This document shows positions 1 through 5,189 of a stretch of 5,189 nucleotides of DNA, piece by piece (the stretch's first letter is position 1; every line of letters starts with the position of its first letter). The notes beneath the pieces are model-generated. The model was not told the DNA's origin. It worked only from the letters and a program-made list of their open reading frames with translations, and ran no database searches. The stretch comes from an uncultured Ruminococcus sp. (lineage in GTDB: Bacteria; Bacillota; Clostridia; Oscillospirales; Ruminococcaceae), in assembly GCA_945835085.1 (NCBI GenBank), contig CAMAIG010000150.1, positions 1-5,189 of the forward strand, written 5' to 3'. A program made the translations under genes and the position numbers.

Positions 1-56
1 ATCCTCTTATGTATGTGCTTGCAGTTGTATTTGTTCTGAAATACATCTTCCTGTAA
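1..56 (+). CDS. C-terminal tail of an unidentified, probably membrane, protein (partial, 5' end outside window)
   Basis: Reading from base 3, the plus strand is open from the window edge to a TAA at 54-56. It encodes about 17 residues ending in LAVVFVLKYIFL, almost entirely hydrophobic with one lysine and two tyrosines, as in the last transmembrane helix of a polytopic membrane protein. The other two plus frames also stop within about 65 bases, so openness alone is weak evidence. The support comes from the hydrophobic composition and from a hairpin with a strong T-run starting 14 nt after the stop, the usual position for a terminator of a plus-strand gene. The gene would converge on the kinase-like gene. 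No family can be named from so short a tail. Confidence 0.45.
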   Translation, partial: PLMYVLAVVFVLKYIFL

Positions 57-60
57 GCTT

Positions 61-119
61 ATAAAAAAGAAACGCAGGTGTTCACTTTAAACTGAATACC
101 TGCGTTATTTTTTTCTTAT
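61..119. terminator. Bidirectional intrinsic terminator between convergent genes
   Basis: A perfect 9-bp stem (AACGCAGGT at 71-79 with ACCTGCGTT at 98-106) extends inward through 80-84 and 93-97, closing on an 8-nt loop at 85-92. The inner extension has one G/T opposition, which can pair as G-U only in plus-strand RNA. The stem is followed by ATTTTTTTC on the plus strand (107-115). Reading the minus strand it is followed by TTTCTTTTTTAT (72-61). Both directions therefore have the hairpin plus U-run needed for factor-independent termination. It lies about 14 nt after the stop of each flanking gene, so it would end both the liv-kinase transcript and the plus-strand gene. Confidence 0.88.
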
Positions 120-120
120 T

Positions 121-738
121 TTACTTGTACATTACATCAATGTACTTGCTGATTATCTCAACGCACTTATCAAAGCCGTGCTCGCTTGTGTTGATGCAGA
201 GGTCATAATTTCTAACATCAGACCATTCGTGACCTGTGTGAGCCTTGTAATATTCACTGCGCTCACGGTTGATTTTTTTGACCTGCTTTTCGGCTTCCTT
301 ATGGTCATATCCGCACACGTCCATAGTGTTCTTTATGCAGTTTTCCTTGTCAGCCCAAATAAACAGCTTAAGAGTGTTCTTTCTGTCAGCAAGGATAAAG
401 TCCGCACAGCGTCCGATGATTATGCAGGGGCATTTTTTATCCGCAAGCTCCTTGATTATCTTTGCCTGAAAGCTGAAAAGATTTTCTTCAGAGGTAAAAT
501 CAGAACTGTCGGGCTTTGATATGCCGCCGTCGTAAACCTTTGCCTTTTTGAAAAGACCGCCGCTTGACTTTTCATCGGCAAGCCCGAAAAGTCCCTCATT
601 TATGCCGCTGTCCTCGGACGCAAGCTTGATGAGGTCCTTATCATAATAGGGAATGCCAAGCTTTTTGCTGAGACGCTCGCCTATCTGATGACCGCCGCTT
701 CCGAATTCTCTCGCAATTGTAATAACAAGATCGTCCAT
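121..738 (-). CDS. Cytidylate kinase-like family protein (Cytidylate_kin2 type)
   Basis: A 205-residue soluble protein resembling the cytidylate kinase-like family (PF13189), P-loop proteins named by similarity to CMP kinase but little tested biochemically. The N-terminus has the family signature ITIAREFGSGGHQIG (residues 6-20), followed by LGIPYYDKDLI (27-37). Further conserved blocks are IIIGRCADFIL (106-116), an arginine-containing stretch with YYKAHTGHEW (163-172), and YDLCINTSEHG (178-188). Aligned by eye to authentic CMP kinases, the P-loop lysine position is Gly16, so nucleotide binding must differ from the classic enzyme. No signal peptide or membrane segment is seen, so it should be cytoplasmic. 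The ATG at 738 follows GGGGAGAG (751-744) with good spacing. It starts 21 nt after livF and is the last gene before the terminator, so it is probably co-transcribed with the transporter. Family assignment is firm; substrate and role are unknown. Confidence 0.88.
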   Translation of the reverse strand: MDDLVITIAREFGSGGHQIGERLSKKLGIPYYDKDLIKLASEDSGINEGLFGLADEKSSGGLFKKAKVYDGGISKPDSSDFTSEENLFSFQAKIIKELADKKCPCIIIGRCADFILADRKNTLKLFIWADKENCIKNTMDVCGYDHKEAEKQVKKINRERSEYYKAHTGHEWSDVRNYDLCINTSEHGFDKCVEIISKYIDVMYK

Positions 739-743
739 AATAA

Positions 744-751
744 CTCTCCCC
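744..751 (-). promoter_or_regulatory. Ribosome binding site of the kinase-like gene
   Basis: GGGGAGAG on the minus strand lies five bases upstream of the ATG at 738, in the 21-nt gap after the livF stop. It fixes the start codon and shows that the gene is translated independently within the polycistronic message. Confidence 0.75.
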
Positions 752-759
752 GAAAAAAT

Positions 760-1470
760 TTATTCGCCAAGGTATGCTTTCTTTACGGAATCATTGTTCA
801 TAAGCTCGTGAGCATCGCCCGACAGAACTATCTTTCCCGTTTCAAGAACGTAGGCACGGTTAGCAACGGAAAGCGCTTTCTTTGCATTCTGCTCAACAAG
901 GAGCACCGTGGTTCCGCTCTCGTTCACCGACTGAATGATATCAAAAATTTCCGAAACATACAAGGGTGAAAGACCCATTGAAGGCTCGTCCATAAGGATA
1001 ATTGAAGGGTGGGACATAAGAGCACGTCCCATAGCAAGCATCTGCTGCTCACCGCCCGAAAGAGTTCCCGCAATCTGTGTGCGGCGCTCTTCAAGACGAG
1101 GGAAACGCTTGAATACCTCTTCAAGAGTATTCTCTATCTCCGCTTTGTCCTTTCTGGTAAATGCACCAAGCATAAGGTTTTCATAAACGGTAAGCTCCTG
1201 AAAAATACGACGTCCCTCGGGAACGTGCGCCATTCCCATTGATACTATCTTATGAGCGGGAGTTTTTGTAAGCTCTGTGCCGTTGAAGGTAATGCTGCCC
1301 GATTTCGCGGGAACAAGACCCGATATGGTGTGGAGAATGGTGGTCTTTCCTGCACCGTTTGCGCCGATAAGGGCAATTATCTCCCCCTGCTCAACTTCAA
1401 AGGATATGCCCTTGATGGCATTTATTGCGCCGTAATATACCTGTAAGTTTTCAATATGAAGCATCGACAT
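760..1470 (-). CDS. livF: Branched-chain amino-acid ABC transporter, ATP-binding protein LivF
   Basis: A 236-residue ATPase subunit of a Liv-type importer, pairing with LivG on the cytoplasmic face of the LivHM channel. Walker A is GANGAGKT (36-43), the ABC signature is LSGGEQQ (137-143) and Walker B is IILMDE (157-162). The LivF-specific block VPEGRRIF (83-90) separates it from LivG and from other ABC ATPases. Glu85 aligns with the Q-loop glutamine of LivG, and Gln194 in LVEQN stands at the switch-histidine position; both substitutions are, as far as I know, typical of LivF. The length matches the family. The ATG at 1470 has AAGGAG (1484-1479) eight bases upstream, overlapping the livG stop. 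A second in-frame ATG two codons later is spaced less well. The gap to livG is 12 nt, indicating one operon and probable translational coupling. Confidence 0.96.
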   Translation of the reverse strand: MSMLHIENLQVYYGAINAIKGISFEVEQGEIIALIGANGAGKTTILHTISGLVPAKSGSITFNGTELTKTPAHKIVSMGMAHVPEGRRIFQELTVYENLMLGAFTRKDKAEIENTLEEVFKRFPRLEERRTQIAGTLSGGEQQMLAMGRALMSHPSIILMDEPSMGLSPLYVSEIFDIIQSVNESGTTVLLVEQNAKKALSVANRAYVLETGKIVLSGDAHELMNNDSVKKAYLGE

Positions 1471-1482
1471 AGCGTTTTCTCC

Positions 1483-2280
1483 TTATTCTCCCAAATATGC
1501 GGTGATTACCCTTGGATCGTTAAGGACTTCCGCAGTTTCGCCCTTTGCAAGCTCCTGACCGAAGTTAAGCACCGTAACCTTTTCGCATATGCCCGAAACC
1601 AGCTTCATATCGTGCTCGATAAGAAGAATAGTCATATCGAAATTATCACGGACGAAACGTATGGTGTTCATAAGCTCAGCCGTCTCGTTGGGGTTCATTC
1701 CGGCAGCAGGCTCGTCAAGGAGCAAAAGCTTTGGATTTGTAGCCAGTGCACGGGCTATCTCCAGCTTTCTCTGCTTGCCGTAGGGAAGATTTGATGCAAG
1801 CTGCTCCTTTTCGCCATCAAGCTCAAAGACCTTGAGCAGCTCTGTGGCTCTTTCGTCCATTTCCTTTTCTTCCTTGAAATATCTGGGCAGACGGAGAATT
1901 CCCTCAATAGTGGAATACTTTTTCTGATTGTGAAGTCCCACCTTTACGTTGTCAAGAACGGACATTTCCTTGAAAAGACGGATATTCTGAAAGGTTCTGG
2001 CAATGCCGTCCTTGTTTATCTGCGCAGGGTGCTTGCCTGTGATGTTCAGTCCGTCAAGGATTATTGAGCCCGAAGTTGGCTTGTAAACGCCTGTGAGCAT
2101 ATTGAAAACTGTGGTCTTTCCTGCGCCGTTGGGACCGATGAGTCCGTAAAGCTGGCCCTTGTTTATGGTAAGATTGAAATTGTCAACAGCTTTAAGTCCG
2201 CCGAACTGTATGCAGAGATTTTTTACTTCAAGCATTACAGAGGTCTCTTTTTCTGTGTTCAGAGCTTTGTTTTCACTCAT
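1483..2280 (-). CDS. livG: Branched-chain amino-acid ABC transporter, ATP-binding protein LivG
   Basis: A 265-residue cytoplasmic ATPase that forms the second nucleotide-binding subunit of the importer. Walker A is GPNGAGKT (49-56). The Q-loop is in IARTFQNIRLF with Gln98. The signature is the LivG variant LPYGKQ (165-170) in place of LSGGQ. Walker B is LLLLDE (185-190) and the switch histidine is His223 in IEHD. The C-terminus ends in AYLGE, as LivF also does. About 15 polar residues precede the first domain residues (MLEVKNL, from Met16). The ATG at 2280 is nevertheless the better start: it overlaps the livM stop as ATGA and has GGAGGTGA (2294-2287) six bases upstream, while Met16 has no comparable site. 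Neighbours and motifs make the assignment certain at family level. The amino acid carried cannot be read from this subunit. Confidence 0.96.
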   Translation of the reverse strand: MSENKALNTEKETSVMLEVKNLCIQFGGLKAVDNFNLTINKGQLYGLIGPNGAGKTTVFNMLTGVYKPTSGSIILDGLNITGKHPAQINKDGIARTFQNIRLFKEMSVLDNVKVGLHNQKKYSTIEGILRLPRYFKEEKEMDERATELLKVFELDGEKEQLASNLPYGKQRKLEIARALATNPKLLLLDEPAAGMNPNETAELMNTIRFVRDNFDMTILLIEHDMKLVSGICEKVTVLNFGQELAKGETAEVLNDPRVITAYLGE

Positions 2281-3344
2281 TTTGATTCACCTCCGACAGC
2301 TTTTTTCTTAGGTTTGAGCTTCTGAAAGAATGGAAGTGCGGCAATGCGCTCTCTGATGGAAATGAAATAAGGTGCATTGTTGAAGAGCATCATCACGATA
2401 AGCACGATCGCATAAATAAGCATACGGTAGTCGCCCAGCTCACGGAATATCTCGGGAAGAGCATAGAGCACTACGGTTGCTATAACAGAACCTCTCATAC
2501 TGCCAAGACCGCCGAGAACGACGAATACAAGGATAAGTATTGAGAAGTTGTAGTCGAACTTTTTGGGTGCGAGAACCGCGAGTGAATGGGAATAAAGAAC
2601 GCCTGCAACGCCTGCGATAGCGGCTGAGATAACGAATGCAACGAGTCTGTACTTTGTAACGTTGATGCCTACGGACTGTGCGGCGATGTAGTTGTCTCTT
2701 ATCGCCATACAAGCACGTCCTGTCTTGGAATCAACAAGGTTCATTATAACGATAAGGCTTATCATAAGAACAATGACAACAAGAAGAAGAGTGGTGTCCT
2801 GAGGAGCCTTGATACCCTGAGCGCCCTTGAAGATATCAACGGCTGATGCGGCATCAATATCGGCAACGGGTGCTGCGAAGGAGAAATGAACGCCGTTAAT
2901 GTCCTTGGTGATGTAAATGTTATTTGCGATACTTTTGATTATCTCGCCGAAGCCGAGGGTAACGATAGCAAGGTAGTCGCCTCGGAGACGAAGAACGGGA
3001 ATGCCTATCAGGAAGCCGAATATGGCAGCGGCAATTCCACCGATGATTATTGCAAGGATAATTCTGACAATAGGAGATGTTACAGTGTCCTGAACGAGTA
3101 TGGAGAACACGCCGCCCACATATGCGCCCACGCACATAAAGCCTGCATGGCCGAGGGAAAGTTCACCGAGGATACCGACGGTAAGGTTCAGTGAAACGGA
3201 AAGGATTATGTAAATTCCGATAGGGATAAGCAGACCGCTGAGCTTGCTTCCGAGAATACCCGCAGATGAAAGAATACTGCATATGATGAAGAATACAAGG
3301 ACTATCCCGCAGGTAACGATATTATTTTTTGTAGTTTTTTTCAT
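2277..3344 (-). CDS. livM: Branched-chain amino-acid ABC transporter, permease protein LivM
   Basis: A 355-residue polytopic membrane protein of the BPD_transp_2 family (PF02653), one half of the importer channel. Hydrophobic segments are visible near residues 10-30, 36-58, 66-84, 92-118, 184-203, 232-254, 265-281, 286-300 and 308-322. Diagnostic blocks are LNLTVGILGELSLGHAGF (52-69), LRLRGDYLAIVTLGFGEI (118-135), the cytoplasmic coupling region GRACMAIRDNYIAAQSVGIN (209-228) and VVLGGLGSMRGSVI (275-288). A polar loop of about 40 residues (142-182) precedes the central helices and seems longer than in typical LivM. The C-terminal tail is basic (KKLKPKKKAV-like, 341-350), as expected for a cytoplasmic end. 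The ATG at 3344 has AAGGGGG (3359-3353), overlapping the livH stop, eight bases upstream. Its own stop overlaps the livG start by four bases, so translation of the two is probably coupled. Confidence 0.95.
   Translation of the reverse strand: MKKTTKNNIVTCGIVLVFFIICSILSSAGILGSKLSGLLIPIGIYIILSVSLNLTVGILGELSLGHAGFMCVGAYVGGVFSILVQDTVTSPIVRIILAIIIGGIAAAIFGFLIGIPVLRLRGDYLAIVTLGFGEIIKSIANNIYITKDINGVHFSFAAPVADIDAASAVDIFKGAQGIKAPQDTTLLLVVIVLMISLIVIMNLVDSKTGRACMAIRDNYIAAQSVGINVTKYRLVAFVISAAIAGVAGVLYSHSLAVLAPKKFDYNFSILILVFVVLGGLGSMRGSVIATVVLYALPEIFRELGDYRMLIYAIVLIVMMLFNNAPYFISIRERIAALPFFQKLKPKKKAVGGESK
2287..2294 (-). promoter_or_regulatory. Ribosome binding site deciding the livG start
   Basis: GGAGGTGA on the minus strand, inside the 3' end of livM, is a near-perfect Shine-Dalgarno sequence six bases before the ATG at 2280. 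It supports that start over the in-frame ATG 15 codons further in, so the N-terminal extension of LivG is likely real. Confidence 0.85.
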
Positions 3345-3357
3345 GCCCTGCGCCCCC

Positions 3358-4239
3358 TTATACCTTTTCGTTTATATTCTTGCCCATAATACCTGTAGGC
3401 TTAACGATAAGCACAACGATAAGCACGAGGAACACGATTGCGTCGGAGAGCTGAGAAGAAATATATGCCTTTGATAGGTTTTCGATAACGCCAAGGAGAA
3501 TTCCGCCTATCATAGCGCCGGGAATGCTGCCGATGCCGCCGAAAACTGCTGCAACGAATGCCTTGATGCCGGGCATTGAGCCTGTGTAGGGGCTGATCTG
3601 GGGATAAGATGAGCAAAGGAGCACACTGGCAACGCCTGCAAGTGCGGAGCCGATAGCAAATGTAAGGGAAATGGTAGAATTTACATTTATTCCCATAAGC
3701 TGTGCAGCACCCTTGTCCTCAGAAACCGCAAGCATAGCTTTTCCTGCTTTTGTCTTGTTGATGAAGAATGTGAGACAGATCATAATGATGACGGAAACTA
3801 CAATTGAAATGATAGTCTCCATTGATATCGTAACACCGCCGATAGTGACGGGAGCCACATTCTTTACAACCGACGTAAAGCTCTGAGATGCGGAGCCGAA
3901 GATAATGAGAGCAACATTCTGGAGCAGGTAGCTTACACCGATAGCGGTTATGAGCACCGCAAGGGGCGATGCATTTCTCAGAGGTTTATAGGCAACCTTT
4001 TCCACAATCACACCGAGCAAGGTGCAGACGATGATGCCGATGACCACTGAAAGCCATACGGGACACCATTCAGTAGACATTGCGGTGAAAACTGTAAAAC
4101 CTCCCACCATAATAATATCACCGTGGGCGAAGTTCAGCATTTTTGCAATGCCGTAAACCATTGTGTAGCCCAGAGCGATAAGAGCGTAGATGCTGCCAAG
4201 ACTTATTCCGTTTACAAGATAAGAAATGAAACTCATCAT
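3358..4239 (-). CDS. livH: Branched-chain amino-acid ABC transporter, permease protein LivH
   Basis: A 293-residue polytopic permease (BPD_transp_2, PF02653) that forms the importer channel with LivM. Typical LivH blocks, numbered from the start chosen here, are SLGSIYALIALGYTMVYGI (13-31), MLNFAHGDIIMVGGF (34-48), SPLAVLITAIGVSYLLQN (91-108), the coupling loop GKAMLAVSEDKGAAQLMGIN (166-185) and KAFVAAVFGGIGSIPGAMIG (226-245). It ends with PTGIMG (281-286), a common LivH ending. An in-frame ATG at 4260 would add seven residues (MKGVKAL), but no ribosome site precedes it; the sequence there is AATAAAAA. AAAGGAG (4257-4251) lies inside that extension, 11 bases before the tandem ATGATG at 4239-4234. 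I therefore place the start at 4239, with 4236 and 4260 as alternatives. It lies 13 nt before livM. Confidence 0.94.
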   Translation of the reverse strand: MMSFISYLVNGISLGSIYALIALGYTMVYGIAKMLNFAHGDIIMVGGFTVFTAMSTEWCPVWLSVVIGIIVCTLLGVIVEKVAYKPLRNASPLAVLITAIGVSYLLQNVALIIFGSASQSFTSVVKNVAPVTIGGVTISMETIISIVVSVIIMICLTFFINKTKAGKAMLAVSEDKGAAQLMGINVNSTISLTFAIGSALAGVASVLLCSSYPQISPYTGSMPGIKAFVAAVFGGIGSIPGAMIGGILLGVIENLSKAYISSQLSDAIVFLVLIVVLIVKPTGIMGKNINEKV

Positions 4240-4250
4240 AAGAGCCTTGA

Positions 4251-4257
4251 CTCCTTT
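4251..4257 (-). promoter_or_regulatory. Ribosome binding site deciding the livH start
   Basis: AAAGGAG on the minus strand lies 11 bases before the ATG at 4239, slightly long spacing, and overlaps the first codons of the longer alternative frame that begins at 4260. Its position argues for the shorter protein. The site begins 11 bases after the base of the preceding inverted repeat, so that hairpin could influence ribosome access. Confidence 0.65.
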
Positions 4258-4268
4258 CATTTTTTATT

Positions 4269-4320
4269 CTGCTGCAAATTAAAGCATATCTGCAAGCAAA
4301 AATGTTTTAATTTACAGCAG
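4269..4320 (-). repeat. Inverted repeat (15-bp stem) in the livH leader
   Basis: CTGCTGCAAATTAAA (4269-4283) faces TTTAATTTACAGCAG (4306-4320). Fourteen of 15 positions are complementary, and the remaining pair becomes a G-U wobble in minus-strand RNA. The loop is 22 nt, and three further pairs are possible inside it after one mismatch. In the transcribed direction the stem is followed by AATAAAAAATG with no U-run, so it does not look like a terminator of the operon. It would fold in the mRNA just upstream of the livH ribosome site and could protect the upstream mRNA from exonucleases or modulate livH translation. Confidence 0.7.
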
Positions 4321-4345
4321 CTTTATTTTATCATAATATTGCAAA

Positions 4346-4400
4346 TAAGGCCCGCATATCACAGCCCATTAAAAGGGCTGTGCAGTATATACGGGTCTTA
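4346..4400 (-). terminator. Long hairpin after the binding-protein gene: attenuator or mRNA-stabilising stem
   Basis: An 8-bp core (CACAGCCC at 4360-4367 with GGGCTGTG at 4375-4382) closes a 7-nt loop. A 9-bp outer stem (4351-4359 with 4387-4395) contains one position that pairs as G-U in minus-strand RNA. A 4-nt bulge (4383-4386) lies between the two. Four further pairs (4346-4349 with 4397-4400) follow after one mismatch. It begins 25 nt after the stop of the binding-protein gene. The minus-strand tail is CCTTATTTGC, a weak, interrupted U-run, so full termination is unlikely. Partial termination, or protection of the upstream message, would give more binding protein than permease, a pattern known for several importer operons. 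The assignment to this role is inference. Confidence 0.6.
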
Positions 4401-4425
4401 GATGCGAAATTATTCAGTGACTAAA

Positions 4426-5189
4426 TTAAAGAGCAGCGTAGGAGCCTGTCTTTGTACCGTCCTCGTTTTCTGTAATAACGATCTGCATAGCCTTAGGATC
4501 CTTTGTAGGCTCACCGTCAGCTGTCCAAGTGATAGTACCTGTAACGCCTTCAACTGTGATCTCAGTCATAGCAGTCTTGAGAGCGTCGCAGAGGTCAGAA
4601 GCGGAGATGGAAGCATCTGTGATGCCAGCCTTTTCCATAGCAGCCTTTACAGCATAAACAGCATCATAGCCGTCAGCAGCGAACTGAATGGGAACTTCAC
4701 CGTTGTAAGCGTTCTTGTAAGCTGTTGTGAAAGCAACAGTCTTTTCATCGGTAGCGTCTGCTGCAAAAGGAGTAAGGAGCATTACGCCCTCAGAAATTGC
4801 AACATCATCGCCGAGCTGGTCGATAAGTCCGTCAAGACCGTCGCAGCCGAAGTACTTAACGTTAAGACCTGCCTTATCAGCCTGCTGGAGGATAAGAGCT
4901 GCTTCCTGATAGTAGATAGGGAGGAAGAGAAGCTCTGCGCCGGATTCATGGACCTTCTGGATCTGTACGGAGAAGTCAGTCTTGGAGTCAGCGGTAAATG
5001 CCTCAGCAGCAACTACCTCAAGATTCTGATTTGCAGCCTCAGCAGCAAACTTCTCATAGATACCTGTGGAATAAACATCGGAGCTGTCGTAAATTGCAGC
5101 TACCTTGGTAGCAAGACCGTTCTGAGCGATGTACTGTGCGGAAGCTGTACCCTGGTTGGGGTCATTGAAGCAGATACGGAATGCGTTGT
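4426..5189 (-). CDS. livK: Branched-chain amino-acid ABC transporter substrate-binding protein (partial, N-terminus outside window)
   Basis: The frame is open without interruption from the right edge to a TAA at 4428-4426, giving about 254 codons. It is the C-terminal two thirds of a Leu/Ile/Val-type periplasmic-binding protein (Peripl_BP_6 family, PF13458). The visible part begins with AFRICFNDPNQG, matching the family's usual hinge-region block (FRxCxxDPxQG), and continues through KVAAIYDSSDVYSTG, GAELLFLPIYYQEAALILQQ, FAADGYDAVYAVKAAMEKAG and GVTGTITWTADGEP. The family is usually near 380-400 residues, so about 130-150 residues are missing, including the export signal; in a Gram-positive host this would be expected to be a lipoprotein, which cannot be checked here. 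An internal ATG at 4782 is not the start. Every alanine codon seen is GCT or GCA, unlike the permease genes, which suggests high expression. It leads the operon. The ligand cannot be told; livJ would be an equally valid symbol. Confidence 0.93.
   Translation of the reverse strand, partial: NAFRICFNDPNQGTASAQYIAQNGLATKVAAIYDSSDVYSTGIYEKFAAEAANQNLEVVAAEAFTADSKTDFSVQIQKVHESGAELLFLPIYYQEAALILQQADKAGLNVKYFGCDGLDGLIDQLGDDVAISEGVMLLTPFAADATDEKTVAFTTAYKNAYNGEVPIQFAADGYDAVYAVKAAMEKAGITDASISASDLCDALKTAMTEITVEGVTGTITWTADGEPTKDPKAMQIVITENEDGTKTGSYAAL

Noticed and set aside
178..519. Plus-strand open frames overlapping the kinase-like gene, and similar frames opposite livF, livG, livM and livH.
   Set aside because: They lie antisense to well-supported genes, show no family-like sequence or consistent ribosome sites, and are expected as shadows of codon bias.
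2440..2712. Arginine-rich minus-strand frames inside livM and livH in a second frame.
   Set aside because: They are out-of-frame readings of permease codons; the high Arg/Ser content and lack of any start context mark them as artefacts.
4269..4330. The 15-bp repeat as a plus-strand terminator, since it is followed by CTTTATTTTATC in that direction.
   Set aside because: No plus-strand gene leads into it; the neighbouring DNA on both sides is coding on the minus strand.
4321..4345. A promoter for livHMGF in the AT-rich stretch between the two hairpins (TATTATGATAAAAT on the minus strand).
   Set aside because: There is a -10-like sequence, but no credible -35 hexamer about 17 nt upstream. That position falls inside the hairpin stem, and AT-rich DNA gives such matches by chance.
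4269..4400. Idea that G-U wobbles prove both gap hairpins are selected as minus-strand RNA.
   Set aside because: Each hairpin has one opposition that pairs as G-U only in minus-strand RNA (4275/4314 and 4355/4391), but each also has one that pairs only in plus-strand RNA (4284/4305 and 4350/4396). The wobbles do not decide the strand; only the gene orientation does.
4782..5012. Possible frameshift in the binding-protein gene, with two shorter minus-strand frames meeting near 4782.
   Set aside because: Translating the frame of the C-terminal part upstream of the ATG at 4782 gives unbroken family-like sequence to the window edge (for example FGCDGLDGL and FNDPNQG). The 4782-5012 frame is a low-complexity shadow, so the gene is intact in the visible part.

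Overview
The window carries most of a branched-chain amino-acid type (Liv/HAAT family) ABC importer operon. All importer genes are on the minus strand, so transcription runs from high to low coordinates. In that order the genes are: the C-terminal two thirds of a periplasmic-type substrate-binding protein (livK-like, cut by the right window edge), two membrane permeases (livH, livM), two ATPases (livG, livF), and a small cytidylate kinase-like protein. From livH onward the genes are tightly packed: 13 nt between livH and livM, a 4-nt ATGA overlap between livM and livG, 12 nt between livG and livF, and 21 nt between livF and the kinase gene. Each has a visible Shine-Dalgarno sequence. This is one transcription unit whose promoter must lie beyond the right edge.

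The only sizeable gap inside the unit is about 185 nt between the binding-protein gene and livH. It holds two strong imperfect inverted repeats. The likely role is to separate the amount of binding protein, which is needed in excess, from that of the membrane complex, by partial termination or mRNA protection. Alanine codons in the binding-protein gene are restricted to GCT and GCA, while the permease genes also use GCC and GCG, which fits high expression of the binding protein.

At the left edge a plus-strand frame encodes a hydrophobic C-terminal tail ending in TAA. It converges on the kinase gene, and a palindromic hairpin with T-runs on both sides lies between them and reads as a shared bidirectional terminator.

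The extracellular binding protein would capture a branched-chain or similar aliphatic amino acid. LivH and LivM form the membrane pathway and LivG and LivF power it. The kinase-like protein has no known part in transport, so its place in the operon is the main open question. Moderate base composition, strong AGGAG-type ribosome sites, the style of the proteins and the presence of a Cytidylate_kin2-type protein suggest a Gram-positive anaerobe of the class Clostridia (Ruminococcaceae/Lachnospiraceae-like). That placement is inference. No RNA genes, CRISPR arrays, insertion sequences or clear signs of horizontal transfer were seen. The window is largely a conventional transport operon, and I do not see an undescribed system in it.
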